Below the pieces are notes generated by a model. That model worked only from the letters and a program-made list of their open reading frames with translations, had not been told where the DNA came from and ran no database searches. Positions 5,965 to 12,163 of a stretch of 12,163 bases of DNA are shown in pieces (the first letter of the stretch is position 1; each line of letters starts with the position of its first letter). A program made the position numbers and the translations under genes. Source of the stretch: an uncultured Propionibacteriaceae bacterium (GTDB lineage: Bacteria > Actinomycetota > Actinomycetes > Propionibacteriales > Propionibacteriaceae); assembly GCA_937859105.1 (NCBI GenBank), contig CALMAD010000097.1:1-12163 (forward strand). The letters run 5' to 3'.

Positions 5965-7754
5965 CGGACGTCCGCCCAGGATCTCGACGCATCGTCGTCG
6001 AGTACGACGTCGAGACGCCGCTGCGGGACGGGACGATCCTGCGCAGCACGGTCTACCGTCCGGACGCCGCCGACCCGCACCCCGCCCTCCTCACCCGGAC
6101 GCCGTACGGCCGCGACCTCGCCGTCGCGTCGGCCTACTTCAACCCGACGACCGTCGCCGCGGCCGGCTTCGCGGTGGTCGCGCAGGACGTCCGCGGGCGG
6201 TTCGGCTCCGACGGGGACTTCGAGCCGTCGGTGAACGAGGCCGACGACGGCGAGGACACGATCGCCTGGCTCGCCGCGCAGCCGTGGTGCGACGGCACGG
6301 TCGGCATGTGGGGGCGGTCCTACTTCTCCGAGACCCAGTGGCGGGCCGCACTGAGGCGTCCCCCGGCGCTCAAGGCGACCGCCACCGGATTCTCGGCCGG
6401 CGGGAACGCCGACAACGGGGCGGTCATCCGGGGTGGGGCCATCGAGTTCGGGAGCCGGTTCGGCTGGGGGCACGCGTCGGCGGTGCTCGCCCAGATCGCC
6501 CGGCGGCACGCGGGCGACCAGGCCGGGCTCGCGGCGTCCCTGGACGCCTACGACGAGGAGGATCGCCGGCAGCGCTCGGGCGAACTCCTCCGGGTTCTGC
6601 CGCTTGCTGCCCTCGCCGACGAGGTGGACCCGTGGATCGCGGAGCGCATCGTCCCGTCGTTCGGGGCGACGCCCGGCGACGCGAGCTCGCGCCTGTGGGA
6701 CGAGCCGACCGCCGGCGGCCCGTTCGACCTCGCGACGCTCCACATCGGCGGGTGGTACGACATTTTCCTCGTCACGACCCTGCAGCAGTACCGGGCCCAG
6801 TTGGACGCCGCCCGCGCAGGCCGCTGCCCGCGGCCCCGGCTCGTCATCGGTCCCTGGACGCACATCGATCAGACCGGACGCCACCCCGACCGGAGCTTCG
6901 GCATGGCCGCGGGGGCGGCGTCCGTGGGGGGTTATGGGGACCTGTCGTCGCTGCACGCGCGCTGGTTCGGCGACGTGCTGCGCGACCGCGATCCCGACGA
7001 GGGGTCGCTCGCGGGCGTCCCTGCGGTGCTTCTGTTCGTCATGGGCGAGGACGCCTGGCGCGGCTACGACGAGCTGCCCGACTTCGGTTGGCAACGGGTT
7101 TTGCTCGGGCCCGGGCTGACGCTGATCGCGGATGAGGACGCCGCGGCGGCGTCCGGTGGGGGCGCCGAGTCGTTCGTCTCCGACCCCGCCGACCCCGTGC
7201 CGACGGTGGGCGGCTCGACGATGATGGCGTCCGGATTCCCCGCGGGCGCGGCGGACCAGCGCGGCATCGAGGCGCGCGACGACGTGCTGTGCTTCACGTC
7301 CGGGCCGCTGCGGGAGCCGTTGGAGATGATCGGAGGCGTCCGGGCACACCTCGCGCTGGAGGCGGAGGCGCCGGATGTCGACGTGGTCGTCCGGGTGACG
7401 CGGGTCACCCCCGACGGCGCGAGCATCACCCTGTGCGACGGGATCACCCGCGCCAGCTGGCGCGACAGCTACGCCGGGGACGGGCTCTTCGAGCCGGGGC
7501 ACGAGCGGAGGCTCGTCGAGCCAGGGGAGCCGTTCACGGTCGACGTGACCCTGTGGGCGACCGCGTGCGTGTTCGCGCCCGGCGACCGCCTGCGCGTGCA
7601 TGTGGCCGGCAGCTCCTTCCCGCGGTGGGACCGGAACCCGCAGACCGGGGGGACGACGTACGACTCGGCGGACGTCCGCGCGGCGAGGGTGACCGTGCGC
7701 ACCGGTGGGGAGAGTTGGATCGAGTTCCAGGCGCCCGAGGGGTTGCGCGGCTGA
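5961..7754 (+). CDS. CocE/NonD-family S15 serine hydrolase
   Basis: A 597-residue alpha/beta hydrolase of the X-Pro dipeptidyl-peptidase (S15)/CocE group, which cleaves ester or amide bonds of small molecules. Features in order: RDGTILRSTVYRP (22-34), RTPYGRD with the oxyanion-type Tyr (46-52), AQDVRGRFGSDGDF (74-87), nucleophile Ser120 in GRSY, HIGGWYD with Asp267 (261-267), and GPWTH with His301 (297-301). The PF08530-type jelly-roll domain starts near 440 (VLCFTSGPL, residues 442-450) and ends with AGSSFPRWDRNP (549-560). The triad is complete. No signal peptide is seen, so the enzyme is probably intracellular and acts after uptake by the co-transcribed symporter. The ATG sits in an ATGA overlap with the transporter stop. 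The alpha-helical cap between 150 and 255 determines substrate and is not recognisable by eye. Cocaine esterase, glutaryl-7-ACA acylase and nonactin hydrolase belong to this superfamily, so assigning one activity is not justified. Confidence 0.9.
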   Translation: MTDVRPGSRRIVVEYDVETPLRDGTILRSTVYRPDAADPHPALLTRTPYGRDLAVASAYFNPTTVAAAGFAVVAQDVRGRFGSDGDFEPSVNEADDGEDTIAWLAAQPWCDGTVGMWGRSYFSETQWRAALRRPPALKATATGFSAGGNADNGAVIRGGAIEFGSRFGWGHASAVLAQIARRHAGDQAGLAASLDAYDEEDRRQRSGELLRVLPLAALADEVDPWIAERIVPSFGATPGDASSRLWDEPTAGGPFDLATLHIGGWYDIFLVTTLQQYRAQLDAARAGRCPRPRLVIGPWTHIDQTGRHPDRSFGMAAGAASVGGYGDLSSLHARWFGDVLRDRDPDEGSLAGVPAVLLFVMGEDAWRGYDELPDFGWQRVLLGPGLTLIADEDAAAASGGGAESFVSDPADPVPTVGGSTMMASGFPAGAADQRGIEARDDVLCFTSGPLREPLEMIGGVRAHLALEAEAPDVDVVVRVTRVTPDGASITLCDGITRASWRDSYAGDGLFEPGHERRLVEPGEPFTVDVTLWATACVFAPGDRLRVHVAGSSFPRWDRNPQTGGTTYDSADVRAARVTVRTGGESWIEFQAPEGLRG

Positions 7755-8015
7755 CGGGTGTGGGTGTGCGGACGTGAAGCGTGGGGCTGTGCGGCGGGCG
7801 CCGTGGGCGTGTGGCTCGCCCCGGGGGTGAAACGCCTGCAGCGTTTGCGGAACACCTGCAGTAAGTCGCGAAACGCCTGCAGCGTGTGCGGAACGCCTGC
7901 AGTAAACTGCGAAACGCCTGCAGCGTTTCCACAAACGCCTGCAGCGTTCCGGCGGGTCCGGGGTGGGGCCCTCGCTCGCCTCCCGGTCGGGTCGTCCCGC
8001 CCGCCACACCGGCGG
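7755..8015. other. Convergent intergenic region holding the repeat array
   Basis: The hydrolase and ABC-F genes converge on this 261-bp gap. Apart from the CTGCAG-centred array (7829-7950) it has no convincing gene. The stretch 7755-7828 is G/T-rich on the plus strand with no strong hairpin. CCGCC (8001-8005) and GGCGG (8011-8015) form a short 5-bp hairpin just past the ABC-F stop and may end that transcript. Several frames stay open through the gap, but this is expected at such base composition. Confidence 0.6.
7829..7950. repeat. Six CTGCAG-centred repeats at 20-21 bp spacing (41-bp double units)
   Basis: CTGCAG occurs at 7836, 7856, 7877, 7897, 7918 and 7939, a spacing of 20, 21, 20, 21 and 21 bp, or two helical turns. 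Units alternate: type A is GAAACGCCTGCAGCGT with variable tail (at 7829, 7870, 7911) and type B is GAACRCCTGCAGTAA (at 7850, 7891). The full repeat is therefore 41 bp, with the sixth unit returning to the A form. Unit A is a near-palindrome, AAACG-C-CTGCAG-CGTTT. This looks like an array of protein-binding sites on one DNA face, or a stacked hairpin array. It is too short-spaced for a CRISPR. The function is unknown. Confidence 0.9.
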
Positions 8016-9665
8016 CTAAGCGTCCAGCAGCCTCAGTCCGCGGTCGGCGTCCGGGGCGAGCACCAACCGACGATCGAGGCCGAGGCGTCCGAAGACGTGC
8101 TCGTCGTGGCTCACGACCAGCAGCCCACCGCGGTAGGCGGCGAGGGCGTCCACGAGTTGGTCGACGCTGGCGAGGTCGAGGTTGTTGGTGGGCTCGTCCA
8201 GCACGAGCAACTGCGGGGGCGGGTCGGCCAGCAGGAGCCGCGCCAGGCATACCCGGAACCGCTCGCCGCCGGAGAGCCCTCCGACCAGGCGTTCCACCTC
8301 GTCCCCGCGGAACAGGAACCGCGCCAGCCGGGCCCGCACCTCTCCCGGCGGGACGCCCGGCGCCGCCGTCCGGACGTTGTCCAGCACGCTCGCACCGTCG
8401 TCGAGGGCGTCCAGCCGCTGCGGCAGGTAGCCGATGCGTTCGGTGTGCGCACGGGCCGTCGGCCGGCGCAGTCGCCCGTCCGCGGCGTCCGTCGGGTGGT
8501 CGCCCGGGAGGATGGGCGCCGGCTCGGGCGCCGTGCCCGTGACCAGCTCGGTGAGCAGCAGGGTCTTCCCGACGCCGTTGGCGCCGGTCAGGGCCCACCG
8601 CTCGGGCCCGGCCAGGACGAACGTCGTGTCGGCGTCCGCCAACTCGGCCAGCCGGCGTCCGGACGCCACCCCGGGGTCGGGCAGGTCCACCCGGATCCGC
8701 ACGTCGTCGCGCACCGCCTCTTCCGCGGCCGCCACCGCCTCGCGCGCCTCCGCCTCCCGGGACGCCGCGGTGGCCCGCTCGACGGCGCCCGCCTTCTCCG
8801 CCCGGTTGCGGAAGTAGTCCACCCCGCCCTTGCCGAGGCCCGAGCTCGCCTGCGTGGTGGCGGCGTACCGCTGCCGCTTCGCCTGCCGTGCCTGCAGCTC
8901 GATGCGCTGACGCTTCTCGGCGGCGAGCCGGCGCTCGGCGTCCGCGAGGTCGCGGCGGGCGGCGTCCTGCTGCCGGGCGAGATGCTCGCGGAACGCCGAG
9001 TACCCGCCGCCGAAGACGGTCAGCGACCCGCCGCGCACCTCGACCGTCGCGTCCAGCCGGTCGAGCAGCGCGACGTCGTGGCTGACCACGAGCAGGTTGC
9101 CGCGCCAGGCGTCCACGAGGGTGTACAGGCGCTCGCGGGCGGCGGCGTCCAGGTTGTTGGTGGGTTCGTCCAGGCAGACGACGTCGTCGCCGGCCAGTTG
9201 GAGGCCGGCGACGGCGGCCAGCATGGCCTCGCCGCCCGAGAGCGTCCCGACGCGGCGGTCGAGCGCCAGGTGCCCCAACCCGGCGACGGCCAGCACGGCG
9301 GAGGTGCGCGCCTCGACGTCCCAGTCGTCGGCGAGCTCGTCGAAGCGGTCGGGGGAGGCGTCGCCGGCCTCGATCGCGCGGAGCGCGTCGAGCTTCGTCC
9401 GGACGCCGAGCAGGTCGGCCAGAGTGGCGTCCTTCTCGAGCGTCAGCCGTTGCGTCAGGACGCCGACCGTGCCGGCGACGTCCACCACCCCCGACGTGGG
9501 GGAGACGTCGCCGCTGACCAGGCGCACCAGCGTGGTCTTGCCGGAGCCGTTGTCGCCGACGATGCCGGTGCGTCCGGACGAGAACGACGCCGTGACGGCG
9601 TCCAGAATGGTCGAGCCGTCGGGCCAGGTGAGCGTGACGTCGTGGAGCGTGACGGGGTGCTGCAT
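8016..9665 (-). CDS. ABC-F family ATP-binding protein (ribosome-protection type)
   Basis: A 549-residue protein with two ABC domains and no membrane segments. Domain 1 has Walker A GDNGSGKTT (37-45), signature LSGGE (142-146) and Walker B VVCLDEPTNNLD (162-173). Domain 2 has GANGVGKTLL (361-370), LSGGERFR (464-471) and LLVLDEPTNNLD (487-498). The charged, Arg/Lys-rich linker at about 228-320 (for example KRQRIELQARQAKRQR) is the interdomain arm that in ABC-F proteins reaches the ribosomal P/E site. Members act on the ribosome, either as translation factors or by displacing macrolides, lincosamides, pleuromutilins and related drugs. ATG at 9665 has CAGGAG 6 nt upstream; an in-frame reading upstream to 9836 lacks such support and crosses the leader region. 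The leader peptide and RNA structures upstream favour an antibiotic-inducible resistance role over a housekeeping one. The drug class cannot be told from sequence. Confidence 0.92.
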   Translation of the reverse strand: MQHPVTLHDVTLTWPDGSTILDAVTASFSSGRTGIVGDNGSGKTTLVRLVSGDVSPTSGVVDVAGTVGVLTQRLTLEKDATLADLLGVRTKLDALRAIEAGDASPDRFDELADDWDVEARTSAVLAVAGLGHLALDRRVGTLSGGEAMLAAVAGLQLAGDDVVCLDEPTNNLDAAARERLYTLVDAWRGNLLVVSHDVALLDRLDATVEVRGGSLTVFGGGYSAFREHLARQQDAARRDLADAERRLAAEKRQRIELQARQAKRQRYAATTQASSGLGKGGVDYFRNRAEKAGAVERATAASREAEAREAVAAAEEAVRDDVRIRVDLPDPGVASGRRLAELADADTTFVLAGPERWALTGANGVGKTLLLTELVTGTAPEPAPILPGDHPTDAADGRLRRPTARAHTERIGYLPQRLDALDDGASVLDNVRTAAPGVPPGEVRARLARFLFRGDEVERLVGGLSGGERFRVCLARLLLADPPPQLLVLDEPTNNLDLASVDQLVDALAAYRGGLLVVSHDEHVFGRLGLDRRLVLAPDADRGLRLLDA

Positions 9666-9780
9666 GAGGGTCTCCTGAGGTCGGGTGCGCCGACCGGAGC
9701 CCTGCGGGCAGCGTCGGTTCAGCGCGGGATGAGCGGGCGAACCAGGAGATCGGTCACGGCGAGGATCCTCCTCGGGAGGC
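9666..9780 (-). promoter_or_regulatory. Attenuator-like mRNA leader of the ABC-F gene
   Basis: Reading the minus strand: the leader ORF's ribosome site GAGGAGG (9773-9767) lies in a small hairpin (CGAGGA/TCCTCG, 9774-9760). TCTCCTG inside the leader ORF (9749-9743) is an exact complement of CAGGAGA (9677-9671), the ABC-F ribosome site. Between them, GGTCGG (9695-9690) can pair either upstream with CCGAC (9717-9713, inner stem GCCC/GGGC) or downstream with CCGACC (9684-9679), and these two choices exclude each other. That is the layout of a ribosome-stalling switch. No folding energies were calculated. Confidence 0.55.
9719..9757 (-). CDS. Leader peptide MTDLLVRPLIPR upstream of the ABC-F gene
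   Basis: A 12-codon ORF starts at GTG 9757, 9 nt after a near-perfect GAGGAGG ribosome site, and ends at TGA 9719, 53 nt before the ABC-F ATG. The product MTDLLVRPLIPR is rich in Leu, Arg and Pro, residues often found in drug-dependent stalling peptides. Codons 3-5 contain the exact complement of the ABC-F ribosome site. Ribosomes stalled there by a drug would prevent that pairing. ABC-F and erm-type resistance genes are commonly controlled by such uORFs. The small size means chance cannot be excluded, but the ribosome site, position and pairing agree. Confidence 0.6.
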   Translation of the reverse strand: MTDLLVRPLIPR

Positions 9781-9896
9781 AATACGACCCACCCAGTGTC
9801 ACTCATCCATCCGCGTTTGCCCAACTCGGCGGTCACGCGCCGGCCGCATATTTCCGCAAAGTGGACGTGTGGTAATTCCCGGCGGGAGGCGCTAAC

Positions 9897-9915
9897 TTAG
9901 GTGCGCCTTACCTAA
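9897..9915. promoter_or_regulatory. DtxR/IdeR-type iron box upstream of efeU
   Basis: TTAGGTGCGCCTTACCTAA matches the actinobacterial iron-box consensus TTAGGTTAGSCTAACCTAA at 16 of 19 positions, with both outer arms intact. It lies 29 nt before the efeU ATG. TAACTT (9893-9898) could be the -10 element and overlaps the box by two bases, so binding of the Fe(II)-loaded repressor would block RNA polymerase. This predicts expression of the operon under iron limitation. No good -35 is seen at the matching distance. Confidence 0.85.
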
Positions 9916-9944
9916 CAAGGCGCATCCAGCAGAAAGACGAACCC

Positions 9945-10814
9945 ATGCTCGGCAACTTCCTGATCGGCCTCCGCGAGGGGCTGGAGGCGGCGCTCGTCGT
10001 CAGCATCCTCGTGGCGTACCTCGTCAAGAGCGGCCGCCGCGGCCTCCTGCCGCGCGTGTGGCTGGGCGTGGGCATCGCGGTGGCCGTGTCGCTCGCGTTC
10101 GGGGCGGTCCTGACGTTCGGCCCCAAGGGCCTCACGTTCGAGGCGCAGGAGATCATCGGCGGGACGCTATCGATCGTCGCCGTCGGCCTCGTCACGTGGA
10201 TGATCTTCTGGATGGCCCGCAGCGCCCGGACGCTCTCCGGCGAGCTCCGCGCCCAGGTGGACGCCGCCGCCGACGCCCGCCCGTGGTCGCTCACCCTCAT
10301 CGCGTTGCTCGCGGTCGGTCGCGAGGGGCTGGAGACCGCCCTGTTCCTCTGGGCCGCGACCCAGGCGGCCACGCGCACGGGCGGTTCGGCGACGAACCCC
10401 CTGCTCGGAGCCCTGTTGGGGCTCGCGGTCGCGGTCGTGCTGGGCTACCTGTTCTACCGCGGCGCGATCCGCATCAACCTGTCGCGGTTCTTCGCCTGGA
10501 CCGGCGGGTTCCTCGTGCTGGTCGCCGCCGGGGTGCTGGCGTACGGCGTCCACGACCTGCAGGAGGCCCGCGTCCTGCCCGGTCTGAACGACCTCGCGTT
10601 CGACGTCAGCCACGTCATCGCGCCCGGCTCGCTGGTCGGCGCGCTGCTCAAGGGCGTCTTCAACTTCTCCCCGGCCACGACCAAGGTCGAGGCCGTCGTC
10701 TGGGTGCTGTACGTGGTGCCCACCCTGTACTTCTTCGTCCGGGCGATGCGGCGCAAGCCGGACGCCCCGGCGCGGCCGGCGTCCGAACCGGCCGTCGCAG
10801 CGACCGGCCGCTGA
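9945..10814 (+). CDS. efeU: Iron permease EfeU (FTR1/OFeT family)
   Basis: A 289-residue integral membrane protein with about seven helices. It carries both iron-permeation motifs of the family: R-E-G-L-E at residues 10-14 in the first helix and again at 126-130 in the fourth, whose Glu residues bind iron in FTR1/EfeU. Helices are visible at about 5-27, 38-58, 70-92, 115-140, 152-172, 183-203 and 248-266, and the C-terminal tail is short and cytosolic. EfeU takes up iron across the plasma membrane together with EfeO and the DyP peroxidase EfeB. The ATG at 9945 has only a weak ribosome site (AGAAAGA), but it places LREGLE at the usual distance from the N-terminus. It is the first gene of the iron-box operon; efeO follows after 67 bp. 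Confidence 0.95.
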   Translation: MLGNFLIGLREGLEAALVVSILVAYLVKSGRRGLLPRVWLGVGIAVAVSLAFGAVLTFGPKGLTFEAQEIIGGTLSIVAVGLVTWMIFWMARSARTLSGELRAQVDAAADARPWSLTLIALLAVGREGLETALFLWAATQAATRTGGSATNPLLGALLGLAVAVVLGYLFYRGAIRINLSRFFAWTGGFLVLVAAGVLAYGVHDLQEARVLPGLNDLAFDVSHVIAPGSLVGALLKGVFNFSPATTKVEAVVWVLYVVPTLYFFVRAMRRKPDAPARPASEPAVAATGR

Positions 10815-10881
10815 CTCCCGCCGTTCGTCAACCCGCGATCCCCACCGATTCAGCTCGTCACACCCAGAAAAGGACCAGCCC

Positions 10882-12060
10882 ATGACCGCACGCGCCCTCG
10901 CGCGCCCCGCCGCGTCCGCCCTCGCCCTCGTGCTCGCCGGCGGCGCGCTCGCCGGCTGCACCGACAACCGCCCCGCGGCGTCCGCCGGCGCGAACCCGCG
11001 CAGCCTGGCCGTGACGGCGACCGACACCGAGTGCCCGGGGTCCGCCACGCAGGCCCCCGCGGGGCCGCTGACGTTCACCGTGACCAACGGGGGCGCGCAG
11101 GTGACCGAGTTCTACCTGCTCGGCTCCGACGGGCTGCGCATCCTCGGCGAGGTGGAGAACATCGGCCCCGGACTCACCCGCGACCTCGTGGTCGCCGCGC
11201 AGCCCGGCCAGTACTTCACGGCGTGCAAGCCGGGCATGGTCGGCGAGGGCATCCGGGCGGCGTTCACCGTGGACGCCGCGGCCGACGCCCCGACGACGTC
11301 CGCGGAGGACTCGCAGCTCGTCGAGCAGGCCAACCGCGAGTACCAGCTCTACGTGAAGGACCAGACCGAGCAGCTGCTCGCCAAGACGAAGAAGTTCGCC
11401 GCGCTCTACACGGCGAAGAAGGACGCCGAAGCCCGGGCCCTCTACGCCGACGCGCGCACCCACTGGGAGCGCATCGAGCCGGTCGCCGAGTCGTTCGGCG
11501 ACCTCGACCCGAAGATGGACGCCCGCGAGGCCGACCTGCAGCAGGGCGAGACGTGGACCGGCTGGCACCTCATCGAGAAGGACCTCTGGCCCCAACGAGC
11601 CAAGGGGTACAAGCCCTTGTCGGACGCCCAACGGAAGGCGGCGGCGTCCGATCTGGTCGCGAACACGCAGACCCTGTACGACCGGACGCGGACGATCTCG
11701 TTCACCGTCGACCAGATCGCGAACGGCGCGAAGGCGCTGCTCGACGAGGTCGCGACCGGCAAGGTGACCGGCGAGGAGGAGTACTGGTCGCGGACCGACC
11801 TGTACGACTTCGCCGCCAACGTCGACGGGGCGCGCGTGGCGTGGCAGGGGCTGCGTCCGATTCTCACCAAGCGCGACAAGACCCTGGACGCCGAGCTGGA
11901 GACCCGCTTCGCCGCGCTCGACCGCCTGCTCGCGCAGCACAGGTCCGGGTCGGGGTACGTGGGGTACGACCAGCTCAGCGACGCCCAGGTCAAGCAGCTC
12001 TCGGACGCGGTGAACGCCTTGTCGGAGCCGCTGTCGAAGCTCACCGCGGCGGTGATCTGA
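10882..12060 (+). CDS. efeO: Iron uptake protein EfeO (cupredoxin + M75 imelysin-type domain), lipoprotein
   Basis: A 392-residue extracytoplasmic protein. The signal peptide (1-25) ends in a lipobox, LAG-Cys26, so it is predicted to be lipidated and anchored on the outer face of the membrane beside EfeU. Residues about 40-132 form an EfeO-type cupredoxin domain with Cys51 and Cys115. Residues about 142-390 form the M75/imelysin-like helical domain with the HxxxxE stretch HWERIEPVAESFGDLDP (194-210) and GWHLIEKDLW (227-236). EfeO is thought to bind iron and pass it to the permease. The start is supported by AAAAGGA 7 nt upstream. Its stop overlaps the efeB start (TGATG). Confidence 0.94.
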   Translation: MTARALARPAASALALVLAGGALAGCTDNRPAASAGANPRSLAVTATDTECPGSATQAPAGPLTFTVTNGGAQVTEFYLLGSDGLRILGEVENIGPGLTRDLVVAAQPGQYFTACKPGMVGEGIRAAFTVDAAADAPTTSAEDSQLVEQANREYQLYVKDQTEQLLAKTKKFAALYTAKKDAEARALYADARTHWERIEPVAESFGDLDPKMDAREADLQQGETWTGWHLIEKDLWPQRAKGYKPLSDAQRKAAASDLVANTQTLYDRTRTISFTVDQIANGAKALLDEVATGKVTGEEEYWSRTDLYDFAANVDGARVAWQGLRPILTKRDKTLDAELETRFAALDRLLAQHRSGSGYVGYDQLSDAQVKQLSDAVNALSEPLSKLTAAVI

Positions 12061-12163
12061 TGCCGTCCGGCGTGAGCCGGCGCGGGCTCCTGTGGGGTGC
12101 CGGGGGCACGCTCGCTGTCGCCGGGGCCGGCGTCGGCGGGTTCGCCGCCGGCCGCTCCGGGGC
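12060..12163 (+). CDS. efeB: EfeB, deferrochelatase/DyP-type peroxidase (5' part only)
   Basis: Only the first 34 codons lie in the window. The ATG overlaps the efeO stop (TGATG), implying coupled translation. The N-terminus has a twin-arginine motif SRRGLL (6-11) followed by an Ala/Gly-rich hydrophobic stretch, so the product is predicted to be exported by Tat, as known EfeB proteins are, carrying haem. No catalytic part is visible. The assignment rests on the Tat signal and on conserved efeUOB order. Another Tat substrate is possible but unlikely here. Confidence 0.8.
   Translation, partial: MPSGVSRRGLLWGAGGTLAVAGAGVGGFAAGRSG

Noticed and set aside
7829..7950. CRISPR array
   Set aside because: The conserved unit is only about 15 bp with 5-6 bp between units, no spacers of CRISPR size and no cas genes.
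9666..9836. N-terminal extension of the ABC-F protein to 9836
   Set aside because: The frame is open, but it lacks a ribosome site at its start, the ABC domain begins right after ATG 9665, and that ATG has CAGGAG at ideal spacing.

Overview
The window is a contiguous, very G+C-rich chromosomal stretch that looks like a filamentous actinomycete. Supporting signs are the strong G/C third-position bias, GTG starts, an actinobacterial DtxR/IdeR-type iron box, and protein families with actinobacterial flavour (VQDYQL-type OtsA, PaaX-family regulator, ABC-F protein). The heptamer GGCGTCC/GGACGCC is heavily over-represented. I suspect Thermomonosporaceae (Actinomadura-like), but that is an inference from compositional feel and not a proof.

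Layout. (1) 81-1127: a beta-propeller lactonase-family protein on the plus strand, converging on a trehalose module. (2) 1153-3483: otsA (minus) and otsB (plus) diverge from a 69-bp gap. Together they make trehalose from UDP-glucose and glucose-6-phosphate. Each end of this module is closed by a hairpin shared with the convergent neighbour, and stop codons lie inside the stems. (3) 3524-7754: a PaaX-family repressor (minus) divergent from a two-gene operon with an ATGA overlap, encoding an MHS-family proton symporter and a secondary-metabolite/ester-type S15 (CocE/NonD) serine hydrolase. It looks like a small regulated uptake-and-hydrolysis unit whose substrate is unknown. (4) 7755-8015: a convergent gap holding six CTGCAG-centred repeats at 20-21 bp spacing (a 41-bp double unit), the most unexplained DNA of the window. 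(5) 8016-9780 (minus): an ABC-F ribosome-protection type ATPase preceded by a 12-codon leader peptide. The mRNA between them has mutually exclusive hairpins and an exact 7-nt complement of the ABC-F Shine-Dalgarno, the architecture of a ribosome-stalling attenuator. (6) 9897-12163: an iron-box-controlled efeU-efeO-efeB iron uptake operon; efeB runs off the window after its Tat signal.

The genes are ordinary families. The most interesting items are the leader-peptide attenuator of the ABC-F gene, the helically phased repeat array, and the uncharacterised PaaX/MHS/hydrolase cluster. No RNA genes, insertion sequences, prophage parts or CRISPR arrays were seen.
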